From Avibacterium sp. 20-132 (GTDB lineage Bacteria; Pseudomonadota; Gammaproteobacteria; Enterobacterales; Pasteurellaceae), in NCBI RefSeq assembly GCF_023611925.1, contig NZ_CP091456.1, forward strand, positions 868,001-932,000: a DNA stretch of 64,000 nt, given 5' to 3'. Made by a program: the position numbers and the translations under genes. Each line of letters opens with the position of its first letter. Position 1 is the first letter of the stretch. The notes under the pieces are model-generated. The model made no database searches. It was given only the letters and a program-made list of their open reading frames with translations, and had not been told where the DNA came from. This document shows positions 37,325-45,774 of this stretch, piece by piece.

Positions 37325-38233
37325 TTAATTTTTGAAAATTCGTGTGCCAGCTTTCCCCTCAATAGCATTTTGCGCGAGATGTAAATCTGCAATAATTCCA
37401 ATACCTTGGTGGACTTGAGTGAGATAGCTAATCATCGCATCAACTTTAGGCTGCATAGAACCTTCGTCAAACTGGTATCTTGAAAGCTCATCTATGGTGA
37501 CGTTTTCTAGTTTTTGTTGATATTCTGTTCCCCAATTTAAGTAAATACCGTCACCATCAGTAAGAATCAAAAAATAATCCGCTTGAATCTGTTGAGCTAA
37601 TAACGATGCGGTAGCATCTTTATCAATAACACAATCAATATTAATAAAATTACCTTGATGGCGAGCAACTGGAATACCTCCGCCACCGCAGCAGATTACA
37701 ATGTGATCTTGTTGAAGTGCTGTTTGAATGATCGCTTTTTCTTGGATATCTAAAGGTAAGGGAGAGGAAACAACACGCCTAAAATAGTTCCCATCAGGCT
37801 TGAGCATCCAGTTATATTGTTGAGCTAGTTTTCTTGCTTCTTCAGCATTATAAACAGCGCCAATAAATTTTGTTGGTGCTAGGAAAGCAGAATCTTCGGG
37901 ACTGACTTCGACGTGAGTAAGAATAGAAACAATGGGGATTTCGATTTCTTTTCTAAGCTCTTGCATTAACATTGTTGCGATCATTCCCTGTGTTTCTGCA
38001 ACTAAGCAGCTTAAAGGATAAGATGGGACATTTGTATAGGTTTCATTTTGTTGTAAGAGTAATCCAACCTGAGGGCCATTACCATGCACGATAACAATGC
38101 GGTATAGATGGGAGAGCTTCTTTATTGATATTGCTAGTTGTTGTATATTTTGTAATTGATTTTCATAGGATAATATTTGCCCTCGACGTAATAAGGCATT
38201 TCCACCTAATGCGATAATAAGTGTTTTTTTCAT
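37325..38233 (-). CDS. Carbamate kinase (YbcF/AllK-like)
   Basis: Catalyses carbamoyl phosphate + ADP to ATP + carbamate, here presumably in the catabolic direction. The 302 residues match the family. Motifs are IALGGNALLRRGQ near the start, VIVHGNGPQVGLLLQQNE near 47-64, and CCGGGGIPV near 190. There is no arginine deiminase or ornithine carbamoyltransferase gene nearby. Instead it lies beside relatives of FdrA, DUF1116 and DUF2877 proteins, exactly the E. coli fdrA-ylbE-ylbF-ybcF set. So its carbamoyl phosphate probably comes from an oxamate-type carbamoyltransferase. Confidence 0.93.
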   Translation of the reverse strand: MKKTLIIALGGNALLRRGQILSYENQLQNIQQLAISIKKLSHLYRIVIVHGNGPQVGLLLQQNETYTNVPSYPLSCLVAETQGMIATMLMQELRKEIEIPIVSILTHVEVSPEDSAFLAPTKFIGAVYNAEEARKLAQQYNWMLKPDGNYFRRVVSSPLPLDIQEKAIIQTALQQDHIVICCGGGGIPVARHQGNFINIDCVIDKDATASLLAQQIQADYFLILTDGDGIYLNWGTEYQQKLENVTIDELSRYQFDEGSMQPKVDAMISYLTQVHQGIGIIADLHLAQNAIEGKAGTRIFKN

Positions 38234-38336
38234 TTTTTCTCCTTAACTATTTTTTTATTAGATCTTTATATCTTTTTTAAACTAGATTTATTATAGTGAT
38301 AATATATTTTTTTAATAAAAAGACGAGTGAAAAAAT

Positions 38337-39026
38337 ATGAACTATAAAGACAAAAATTTTGAATTGAATTGTAATTATAAGGTTGTAAGTGTTTTTAAAA
38401 ATGTGATTAATATAAAAAAAGGTAATAAAATTTATGCAATAATGAATGAGGATATAAGCCCATCCCCTTATAGTTTAATTTTAGAAAATGAGTTATTTTT
38501 ATTTATAATGAAGCATATTTCTAAGAATGTTTTTATTCCTTACTTTGCTGTAGAGGAAATTAATTGCAAACTTTCTCCTAGTAGGAAATTACTAACTTCT
38601 AAAAATATTTTAAAGGCTTTGGATAACATAGTAAGGCCACAAGATTTTTTTGAAATTACTTTTCAGCAAAGAAGAATGAATGCAAAGCTTAAGGAAATGC
38701 TTGGTTTAGGACGAGGACTTACGCCTAGCGGCGATGATTATATTGTTGGTTATATGGCAGCATATTACGCTGAAAATGAAGGGATTTTCGAGCCATTTAG
38801 AGAAATTGCTGCGATAGCAAAAGATTATACTAACGAGATCAGTGCAAACTATATTGAAAATGCTAGCCGTAGATTATTTAAGCAAGAGATTTTAGATTTA
38901 ATGAAATCACCAGAAAATAACGTATATATTAATAATATGTTAAGTTTTGGCTCTTCCTCTGGAGTTGATGTTTTATATGGCATCTTTGATTATATTAATA
39001 ATAGAGATGTTTTTAAGAGAGTATAA
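38337..39026 (+). CDS. DUF2877 protein (YlbF/AllH-like carbamoyltransferase subunit)
   Basis: A 229-residue protein with the DUF2877 core GLGRGLTPSGDDYIVGYMAAYY near residues 121-142. The family includes E. coli YlbF (AllH), reported with FdrA and YlbE as the three-subunit oxamate carbamoyltransferase. It is the only plus-strand gene in an otherwise minus-strand cluster, set between the divergent carbamate kinase and the convergent permease. The sequence is visibly more AT-rich than its neighbours and carries no USS, and the protein is somewhat short for the family. The ribosome site is weak (GAG). This suggests a local inversion or separate arrival. Confidence 0.82.
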   Translation: MNYKDKNFELNCNYKVVSVFKNVINIKKGNKIYAIMNEDISPSPYSLILENELFLFIMKHISKNVFIPYFAVEEINCKLSPSRKLLTSKNILKALDNIVRPQDFFEITFQQRRMNAKLKEMLGLGRGLTPSGDDYIVGYMAAYYAENEGIFEPFREIAAIAKDYTNEISANYIENASRRLFKQEILDLMKSPENNVYINNMLSFGSSSGVDVLYGIFDYINNRDVFKRV

Positions 39027-39050
39027 AAGGTTTCTTTCGAAACCTTTTTA
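39025..39050. terminator. Bidirectional terminator between DUF2877 and permease genes
   Basis: The stem AAAAGGTTTC/GAAACCTTTT closes on a 4-base loop with T and A runs outside. It lies between two convergent genes. Confidence 0.85.
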
Positions 39051-39054
39051 ACTT

Positions 39055-40284
39055 TTATTTTTTAACTATTTTGATTAATAATAGGTAACATAATGATGCA
39101 ACTAAAATAGAATCAATAGGTGGAATATAAGTGAGAGTAAAAAAACCTTTTACAGTAAGAAATCCAACTAATGCACCCACAGCCCAAGCGATAAAGGCAG
39201 GATATTTGATTTTCTCTTCATCGTTAATATGGTCCTCATTGTAGCCATTTTTTCTATTGATAAAATAATCAGTAATATAAATTCCACAAATCGGTGGTGT
39301 TGCAATACCAAGAAATAATAAAAATGGAATGAATAATCCCATAATATCAATACTACCAACAAGAGCGGTAATAACCCCTAAAGTAAGCGTGATTTTCCAT
39401 TTTGGAAACTGAGGTAAAAGAGTGGAAAAAACTAACGTGCCTTGGAACATATTACCTGCGTTACCAGTAATACACGCAAATATCAAAATAATATAAGCAG
39501 GTAGTAAGCTACCTATGATTAACATTGCATCTAATAAAGAATTTTTATCAGTTAATGCACTTGGAACTGCACCAATAAGAAAAAGTAAAGGGTAAGCAAT
39601 AGCGAAGGTTAGAATTCCAGCTATACAAGCGTGCTTTTTATTTTTTGTAAAACTCCCAAAATCTACGGATGTGGTGACTAAAACAATTATTGTCCCCACG
39701 ACTGAGGAAATACCTTCGCCAATACTCATCGTATGAACCACTTTACTTGGGGAAAAATTACTTTTTAACGTAAGGTATAAAATGAAGAACATTAATAATG
39801 TGATTATTGGAACGGCCCATTTTGCAATTCGACTTAAAAATTCAAAACCAAATGCGGTAGCTCCTACAAAAATTAAACAGCCTAGTAAAACCAGTAAAGG
39901 TAAAGGAAGCATCAGTTGGAATTGTGTGGACAAGAAATCTTGTACAGTATGCCCAAACATATTGGCAGTAACAATAATCCACCCTAATAAACTTATTGCC
40001 ATAATCAGGTTGATAGCGATAGCGCCTTGTGAACCAAAGCTAAATTTTATAAGACCATAGGTGGGGAGACGAGCTTTAACTCCGATCGACATATTGATTG
40101 CGGCAAGTAAGGATAATATTATGCTTCCTACCATAATTACAAATACCATTTTAGAAAAAGGGAGCTGGCTCCCTAAACTTGAAGAGGCTAATAAGGCAGG
40201 TGTGATTAAAATGCCGAGTAAAATCATTACAATCTGAATTGCCGAGGCATAAGGTGCATCAGCGTTATTGTTTCTATTTGTCAT
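39055..40284 (-). CDS. NCS1-family permease (cytosine permease-like)
   Basis: Inner-membrane nucleobase:cation symporter of 409 residues with about 12 helices. The N-terminal part shows the CodB-like pattern AINMSIGVKARLPTYGLIKF (near 63-82) followed by SFGSQGA and LLGWIIVTANMFG. Members carry cytosine, uracil, allantoin, hydantoin and related small N-heterocycles or ureides. It starts 11 bases inside the end of the preceding gene, so it belongs to the same operon as the carbamoyltransferase genes. No cytosine deaminase is present, so cytosine is unlikely to be the relevant substrate; an uptake role for the ureide used by the cluster is inferred. Confidence 0.88.
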   Translation of the reverse strand: MTNRNNNADAPYASAIQIVMILLGILITPALLASSSLGSQLPFSKMVFVIMVGSIILSLLAAINMSIGVKARLPTYGLIKFSFGSQGAIAINLIMAISLLGWIIVTANMFGHTVQDFLSTQFQLMLPLPLLVLLGCLIFVGATAFGFEFLSRIAKWAVPIITLLMFFILYLTLKSNFSPSKVVHTMSIGEGISSVVGTIIVLVTTSVDFGSFTKNKKHACIAGILTFAIAYPLLFLIGAVPSALTDKNSLLDAMLIIGSLLPAYIILIFACITGNAGNMFQGTLVFSTLLPQFPKWKITLTLGVITALVGSIDIMGLFIPFLLFLGIATPPICGIYITDYFINRKNGYNEDHINDEEKIKYPAFIAWAVGALVGFLTVKGFFTLTYIPPIDSILVASLCYLLLIKIVKK

Positions 40285-40690
40285 AATGTCTTTCCTTATG
40301 GTTATTTTGCCGTTGGCTTAAGTAATTACGCCAGCCACCAGTGTGACTAATTTCTATTTGTCCTTGGGTAAGCCAATTTTCACCTAATACTCCTAATACT
40401 TGCTCACCATTGGTTAAATGAACTTTTCCAATTGTTAAACCATTTGGTTCATTTAACAGAATAGTTGCAAGTGCGGTGGGATTTATTGCCCAAATTTCTA
40501 ACTCAACAGAATAAGATTTTTCCCGTGTTCTTTGCATCGCAGGATGAATATCATTAATTGACCATAAGCGATAATATTCATCGGTTTTATCCTCTCGAAT
40601 AAATTTTGCCCCAACATTAAGTAAATTATGGTTAAGTGCTAACCCTCTCATTAATGTTCCATTTACTGCAAATAAAATATGTTCATTCAT
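40274..40690 (-). CDS. Free-standing allophanate hydrolase C-terminal-like domain
   Basis: A protein of 138 residues starting MNEHILFAVNGTLMRGLALNH, with a GGAG site before the ATG at 40690. It resembles the C-terminal domain of allophanate hydrolase (AtzF / DUR1), of gamma-glutamylcyclotransferase-like fold. Conserved points are the LNHNLLNVGAKFI start, YSVELEIWAI in the middle, LTIGKVHLTNGEQVLG and the final GGWRNYL. The amidase domain to which it is normally fused is absent. In yeast and bacterial allophanate hydrolases this domain acts on the product of the amidase (N-carboxycarbamate) or shapes the enzyme. Here it is an independent operon member. It holds the only USS of the cluster (40469). 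The role is unknown. Confidence 0.78.
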   Translation of the reverse strand: MNEHILFAVNGTLMRGLALNHNLLNVGAKFIREDKTDEYYRLWSINDIHPAMQRTREKSYSVELEIWAINPTALATILLNEPNGLTIGKVHLTNGEQVLGVLGENWLTQGQIEISHTGGWRNYLSQRQNNHKERHYDK

Positions 40691-40700
40691 ATTGATCTCC

Positions 40701-42119
40701 TTATTTACAATTAGCGTAGGTTTTATAGAAAGCTTGTAAAGCTTGCGTAAAACATTGCATTGGAGCCGTTGTAATGCCAGCACCTATTTGACCTATCCCC
40801 GGTAATTTGTGGGCAATACCAGTATTTATAATAGGTAAAATCCCCGTGTCTATGACTTTTCTAATATCAATACCAACAGCAGTTGAGGTAAAATTTAATG
40901 TTGGTAATGTAAATGCAGGATTTTTTCCTATGCTAATATTCTGCATCATTACGCTATGATTAAGAGCATCGTCGGTGGTTCCTCCAACAAATTTTACAAT
41001 GGCTGGTGCAGAAGCCATTGCAAATCCACCAACTCCTGCTGTTTCTGTAATCGCGCTATCACCAAGATCGGCAGCAGCATCATTTATCCCAAAATTAGGA
41101 AAAAATAACCCTTTTACCGCATTTGCAGGAGCTTGAAACCATTGTTGTTTTAATGATGAAATTTGAATGCCAAAATTTACGCCATTTCTTGCCATCACTG
41201 TTACCATTGTGCTGTGAGGAACCCCTTCCGCTGCAGATAGCATTGTTTTACAAGCAGCCATTGATAAGTTGAGGAAAAAATGATCATTATTCGTAATAAA
41301 TTGGATAACACGTTCAAGTTGTTCTAAAGGTTGCTTGACTTTAAGTAAGAATGGAAGGAGCTTTTTAAGAAATAAGCTTGTTGCTGCTGCATTACGATTA
41401 TGAATTTCATCTCCCATATGTAGTGCTTGTGCCATTATGGGTTTTAATTCAATTGGACCACTTAATTTGAGTGTGGCAGATAAGCTATCAGCAAGTTCTG
41501 TTCGCATCCAATGCAAACGTTTAATTACTTCAGGATTATTTGCCCCAAAACGTAATGCTTTGCCTAACCCTTCATTAAAGTTACTAAAGCAACGATGATG
41601 TTTATCCCCCATATCTTCTACAACCCATACAGGCATTGATGGGCTAATGATGCCTGCCATTGGACCTACTGCATTATAGTGGTGGCAAGGTTCAAAAAAA
41701 ACTTCCCCTTGTTCTATGAGCAATTGGGCAGACTCTGTAGTCTTTGCCCAACCTTCAAATAAAATTGCGCCAATAATTGCTCCTTGCATTGGTCCACACA
41801 TTTCTTGCCATTGTATTGGCGGTCCAGCATGAAGAATCCGCTTTTGATTCATTAATTGTGGAATTGCTTTGTAAGCAGGTACAACATCAACTAAAGCAGG
41901 CTGTGAGGTTAGATAACGAGATAGAGCTATTTGATTAGCTTGTTCAATCTTTGGACAATGACTAAGTTCTGCTAACCTTAGACCTATTTCTTTATTACCT
42001 TGTGCAGGAGGCTGCCAATGTAAATGTTGTACGGTAGCCCCTGCTTGTTGAATATTTTTGGCAAAGCTTTCTAACCCAATATTAGCGACAGAAAGTGGTT
42101 GTTGAAAAAGATTATTCAT
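40701..42119 (-). CDS. DUF1116 protein (YlbE/AllG-like carbamoyltransferase subunit)
   Basis: A 472-residue protein of the DUF1116 family, to which E. coli YlbE (AllG) belongs. Family features are HAGPPIQWQEMCGPMQGAI near residues 96-114, the stretch FEPCHHYNAVGPMAGIISPSMPV near 142-164, and a glycine-rich ending with GIGQIGAGIT. Its start overlaps the fdrA-like gene by 8 bases, and the next gene begins 10 bases past its stop. This tight coupling fits a stoichiometric complex. In E. coli the complex moves carbamoyl between oxamate and phosphate; the substrate here may differ. Confidence 0.85.
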   Translation of the reverse strand: MNNLFQQPLSVANIGLESFAKNIQQAGATVQHLHWQPPAQGNKEIGLRLAELSHCPKIEQANQIALSRYLTSQPALVDVVPAYKAIPQLMNQKRILHAGPPIQWQEMCGPMQGAIIGAILFEGWAKTTESAQLLIEQGEVFFEPCHHYNAVGPMAGIISPSMPVWVVEDMGDKHHRCFSNFNEGLGKALRFGANNPEVIKRLHWMRTELADSLSATLKLSGPIELKPIMAQALHMGDEIHNRNAAATSLFLKKLLPFLLKVKQPLEQLERVIQFITNNDHFFLNLSMAACKTMLSAAEGVPHSTMVTVMARNGVNFGIQISSLKQQWFQAPANAVKGLFFPNFGINDAAADLGDSAITETAGVGGFAMASAPAIVKFVGGTTDDALNHSVMMQNISIGKNPAFTLPTLNFTSTAVGIDIRKVIDTGILPIINTGIAHKLPGIGQIGAGITTAPMQCFTQALQAFYKTYANCK

Positions 42120-43635
42120 TGGTATTTCTCCTTTGCAGTATTTCTAGTGCAAAATAGGTAGCTTCAGCATTATTATTGGCAACAAATACACCAATATCTT
42201 GTAATTGTTCTTGGATTAATTGTTTATTTTGAATATCTTGAGGAGTACCACAAATATGCGCAATTAAATATGGTGGCGAATTTTGTTGCTGAATTTTTTG
42301 CAGAATAGGAAGTAATGTTTCTGTGGGGATTAAATTTGCCCCATAACCCAAGACCAGATCAAAAAGAATAACGGCAACTTCAGGATCAAGTCCTTCTTGT
42401 AAAAGACGTTGATTACGTAAAGTTGGATCAATCATAGGATGAGGTTTGCCTTGAGTAAAGAAATCATCTCCGAGATCTAATAATGTATGTTGCTGGCTTT
42501 GATTAGCCTCTTTTAGCTTCATACCCTCAGCAATAGGAGTGTTAGAAAACAAACGCAATCCTGCACGATGTAGGATTTGTTGTGCTTCAAAGCAAAATGT
42601 TCCACCAGAAAAAACACCACGTATATATTGTTGTTCTATTTTTAATGAACAAGGGGAATTTTTCATCCTTGATGGAATATGAGGAGGAATACGTTGTTTC
42701 CTTAATACAGCAACTGCTACTTCAGCCGTATGTGCTAAAGTTTTGGCATAATAAAGATTATCTTCCTGATTTTTTGCAGAATGCTGTCCTAAAAAATGAA
42801 ATACAACAGGTTTATTTATCTGCATTGCTCGTTTTTTAATTTTTTCTGCAATATTTGATGCTGGTGGCTTAGAAATTAAAACGATGACTTCTGTTTTTTT
42901 ATCTTTTTCTAATAAATCCATTGCATATAGCATAGATATGCCACCAATTTCTTGGTGTAAATCATGTCCTCCAGTACCAATAGCTTGAGAAATTCCTTCT
43001 CCAAGTTTATCTATATTACAGGTGACTTCTTGTAAACCTGTACCCGAGGCTGCAATAATACCGATATTACCCGCACGCACGATATTAGCAAAACCTAAAG
43101 GAATGCCATTGATTATGGCTGTACCACAATCAGGCCCCATTACTAATAAATCTTTCTGTTGTGCGAGGGTTTTTATTTGTTTCTCTTCTTGGAGAGAAAC
43201 ATTATCGCTAAAAAGCATTACATTTAATCCAGCATTTAATGCCTTAATAGCTTCAGCTGCTGCATATTCACCGGGTACAGAAATAAGCGCTAAATTTAGT
43301 GCGGTATTTTTTTCTACTGCATTTGATAGGCTTGTTATTTTGGTAGTACTTTTATTTGCTATTGTTTGCTTTGGTGAAGAAAGAAGTGATTGCTTAGCTA
43401 AATGAATGGCTTGTTCACATTCATTTTTGTTTCCTTTGACGATAATGACTAAGTCATTCGGATTTGCTTCAATAGCTGGAAATCCAGCATCGACTAAGCG
43501 AGTCAAGTTTGCAGGAGTACCCATAATCACAGAAGCTTGTTCTATACCGTTAATGTTTGAAAGCTTCGCTGAGAGCTGCATTAGTGAAACCGAATCTTGG
43601 TAAAGATTCGGCAATATTAAATATTCGACAGCCAT
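42112..43635 (-). CDS. fdrA: FdrA-like protein (AllF, carbamoyltransferase subunit)
   Basis: A 507-residue protein with the fold of succinyl-CoA synthetase alpha subunits, as in E. coli FdrA. A Rossmann-like part carries MGPDCGTAIINGIPLGFAN and IGIIAASGTGLQEVTCNIDKLG, followed by IGTGGHDL. The His that is phosphorylated in true CoA ligases is not clearly placed, in line with a carbamoyltransferase rather than a ligase function. It ends 8 bases inside the DUF1116 gene. It starts 8 bases after the stop of the hydrolase gene. With YlbE- and YlbF-like neighbours it completes the oxamate-carbamoyltransferase set. Confidence 0.85.
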   Translation of the reverse strand: MAVEYLILPNLYQDSVSLMQLSAKLSNINGIEQASVIMGTPANLTRLVDAGFPAIEANPNDLVIIVKGNKNECEQAIHLAKQSLLSSPKQTIANKSTTKITSLSNAVEKNTALNLALISVPGEYAAAEAIKALNAGLNVMLFSDNVSLQEEKQIKTLAQQKDLLVMGPDCGTAIINGIPLGFANIVRAGNIGIIAASGTGLQEVTCNIDKLGEGISQAIGTGGHDLHQEIGGISMLYAMDLLEKDKKTEVIVLISKPPASNIAEKIKKRAMQINKPVVFHFLGQHSAKNQEDNLYYAKTLAHTAEVAVAVLRKQRIPPHIPSRMKNSPCSLKIEQQYIRGVFSGGTFCFEAQQILHRAGLRLFSNTPIAEGMKLKEANQSQQHTLLDLGDDFFTQGKPHPMIDPTLRNQRLLQEGLDPEVAVILFDLVLGYGANLIPTETLLPILQKIQQQNSPPYLIAHICGTPQDIQNKQLIQEQLQDIGVFVANNNAEATYFALEILQRRNTNE

Positions 43636-43643
43636 ATTTCCAC

Positions 43644-44309
43644 CTATGAAGTTAATGCCTTAATAATTGCTGTTGAATGAGAAACCCAGCCAAAGATTGC
43701 GCCTTGTGCTTTAATCATTTTCAGTGCATATTCTTGAAATTCAGGAAAATAAGATCCCACACAATCTTCAGGGATAATACATTCATATCCACGATCATTT
43801 GCTTCACGAACGGTTGTGTTTACACATACTTCCGTTGTTACACCACAAACAATAAGGGTTTTAATGCCCTGATTTTGTAAAATTAAGTGTAAGTCTGTTT
43901 GATAAAAAGCCCCTTTACCAGGTTTATCAATAATGGGTTCTCCTGCGATAGGGTATAGTTCAGGAATAATATCGTGTCCTTCTTCACCGCGGATGAGTAT
44001 GCGCCCTTTAGGACCTTGTTCACCAATAAAGGTTTTTCCGCCACGTGTTAATTTGGCTGGAGGGCAATCACTTAAATCTGCTCGGTGTCCTTCACGCGTG
44101 TGAATAATAAATAATCCTGCTTGTCGTGCTGCAGCTAAAACACTTTCACAGGGTTGAATAGCTGAACGAACGAGATTGACATCATTACCTAGTGCCTCTC
44201 CAAAACCGCCAGGTTCTACAAAATCACGTTGCATATCAATCATTAATAATGCGGTTGTTTGAGGGGTAAAGTTTAATGGGAATGGTTCCGCTTGAAATTG
44301 TTTTAACAT
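43644..44309 (-). CDS. Isochorismatase-fold amidohydrolase, biuret-hydrolase-like
   Basis: Cysteine hydrolase of 221 residues. The catalytic triad is visible: Asp in LLMIDMQRDF (residue 25), Lys in IIDKPGKGAF (near 128) and Cys in GVTTEVCVNTTVREANDRGYE (near 162). Stretches such as IIHTREGHRADL, GRILIRGEEGHDIIPELYPI and TTVREANDRGYEC strongly recall the biuret hydrolase (BiuH) of Rhizobium and its close relatives. The family cleaves an amide from small ureides, releasing ammonia. It is the first gene of the minus-strand operon. Biuret, oxalurate amide or ureidoacid substrates are all possible. Confidence 0.85.
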   Translation of the reverse strand: MLKQFQAEPFPLNFTPQTTALLMIDMQRDFVEPGGFGEALGNDVNLVRSAIQPCESVLAAARQAGLFIIHTREGHRADLSDCPPAKLTRGGKTFIGEQGPKGRILIRGEEGHDIIPELYPIAGEPIIDKPGKGAFYQTDLHLILQNQGIKTLIVCGVTTEVCVNTTVREANDRGYECIIPEDCVGSYFPEFQEYALKMIKAQGAIFGWVSHSTAIIKALTS

Positions 44310-44531
44310 AGTCAGTATTTCCTTTTGTTGATAAAAAATCTATTTTCTTTGAAGGGATAATATAAAGAAAACTTCATCAATCATAGGAAAATAAATTGAT
44401 GAGTAGAAAGGAATTTTATTGAAATAAACAGAATATCTTATAAATGAAAAAATATTTTGTGATGTGAATCACAAGATATTTCTTTTTTTCAAAATAATTG
44501 AATAGTAAAGTCAAAATATATTAATTGAATA

Positions 44532-45434
44532 TTATTGACACCAAATTGTTTGTATATGAGGTTGCATAATATAATCTAGACACCAAGTTAATACTTTTCC
44601 TTGCATTTGAGTGTTCCAAGCATAAAATAGCTGCGTTGGTTGTTTTTGTTCTGAAATGGCTTTTTTTAGCACTCTTCCTTGATCAAGTTGAGTCTTGATT
44701 CTGTGATGAGGAATATATCCGATACCTACTCCCGCTGTAATAAGCTTAATAGCAGTTGAAAGCTCAGAAACATAAATCACTTTTTGCCCTTCCAATGACC
44801 AAGCAACCTGCTTATCCATATTAAATGATGTATCTTCAACAACAATTGCAGGATGTAGGCGTAATTGTTCTGAGGTTAGAACAGTTGTGAGGTGAGCAAC
44901 TGGGTGGTGAGGTGCGACCACAAAATCCCATTCTATTTTACCAATTGGATGATAGACAATGTTTTCTATCTTAGGGGCAGTATGTGGTGCGCCAATCACA
45001 AGATCCGCTTTTTGCTTATATAAAGCTTCCCAACATCCATTATAAACTTCAGTGTGGATTGACAATTGTGTCGCAGGGAAAAGAGCGGTGATTTTTTCTG
45101 TTAATTTTGCAAGAGCATCGTAGTTAATAATATTGTTGACAACAATGGTAAAAGTTCGTTCCACTCCATTTTCAATGGTTCTAGTTTGTGTAATTAAATG
45201 CTCATAAGCGTTAAGTAACCATTGACTGTGATGAATAAAATATGTCCCTGCTTCGGTGAGTTTAACTTGTCGTCCTGAGCGATCAAATAAGATCACGCCA
45301 AGCTCATCTTCTACTTTTTTTATTGTATAGCTAATTGCAGATGGTACTTTATATAATTTCTCTGCTGCAATAGAGAAATTTCCTGTTTCCGCAATCGTAT
45401 GGATAAGTTTTAAAATTTCAGGGGAGAGAGACAT
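44532..45434 (-). CDS. LysR-family transcriptional regulator
   Basis: A 300-residue regulator with an N-terminal winged helix-turn-helix (GNFSIAAEKLYKVPSAISYTI, near 16-36) and a periplasmic-binding-protein-like effector domain from about 90. It precedes the ureide-type operon on the same strand; the 222-base gap to the first operon gene should contain the controlled promoter. That gap is AT-rich and has the imperfect symmetric AATATCTTATAAATG/CACAAGATATTTC area at about 44430-44480. Control of the cluster by a pathway intermediate is inferred from position only. Confidence 0.88.
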   Translation of the reverse strand: MSLSPEILKLIHTIAETGNFSIAAEKLYKVPSAISYTIKKVEDELGVILFDRSGRQVKLTEAGTYFIHHSQWLLNAYEHLITQTRTIENGVERTFTIVVNNIINYDALAKLTEKITALFPATQLSIHTEVYNGCWEALYKQKADLVIGAPHTAPKIENIVYHPIGKIEWDFVVAPHHPVAHLTTVLTSEQLRLHPAIVVEDTSFNMDKQVAWSLEGQKVIYVSELSTAIKLITAGVGIGYIPHHRIKTQLDQGRVLKKAISEQKQPTQLFYAWNTQMQGKVLTWCLDYIMQPHIQTIWCQ

Positions 45435-45774
45435 ATTGAGATTCCTTTCTAGTTATTTTATAAAACATTAACTATTATAGTTTGATCGTATCAACCTTAA
45501 ACGGAAATTTTACTTTCTTCAAGAATAACTGGAAGTTTTTTGATTTACCATTTTATGATTGATTAAATATTACGGGTAGCAAATAACTAAACTATCCACT
45601 TAAAACCGTCGGTTTAGATGTGTCTGGTTTGCTGCAGATGCGGGGGCAGTTAGATTGATGTTTATTTAATTATGAAATTCTATGAGAAAAAGAAAAATTT
45701 TACTTGATACTGTATATCAATACAGCTATATTATACAGCAATTCTGATGATGAATTTATATAAGGATAAGCAAA
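45435..45774. other. Intergenic region between lysR and recA
   Basis: No gene is supported. It holds the lysR promoter and the recA promoter with its LexA box at 45710. A small palindrome AAACCGTCGGTTT lies near 45602, without a T tract. Confidence 0.6.
45710..45725 (+). promoter_or_regulatory. LexA (SOS) box of recA
   Basis: CTGTATATCAATACAG matches the LexA consensus CTGT-n8-ACAG exactly in both half-sites, 50 bases before the recA start. A further ACAG half-site follows shortly after. Confidence 0.92.
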
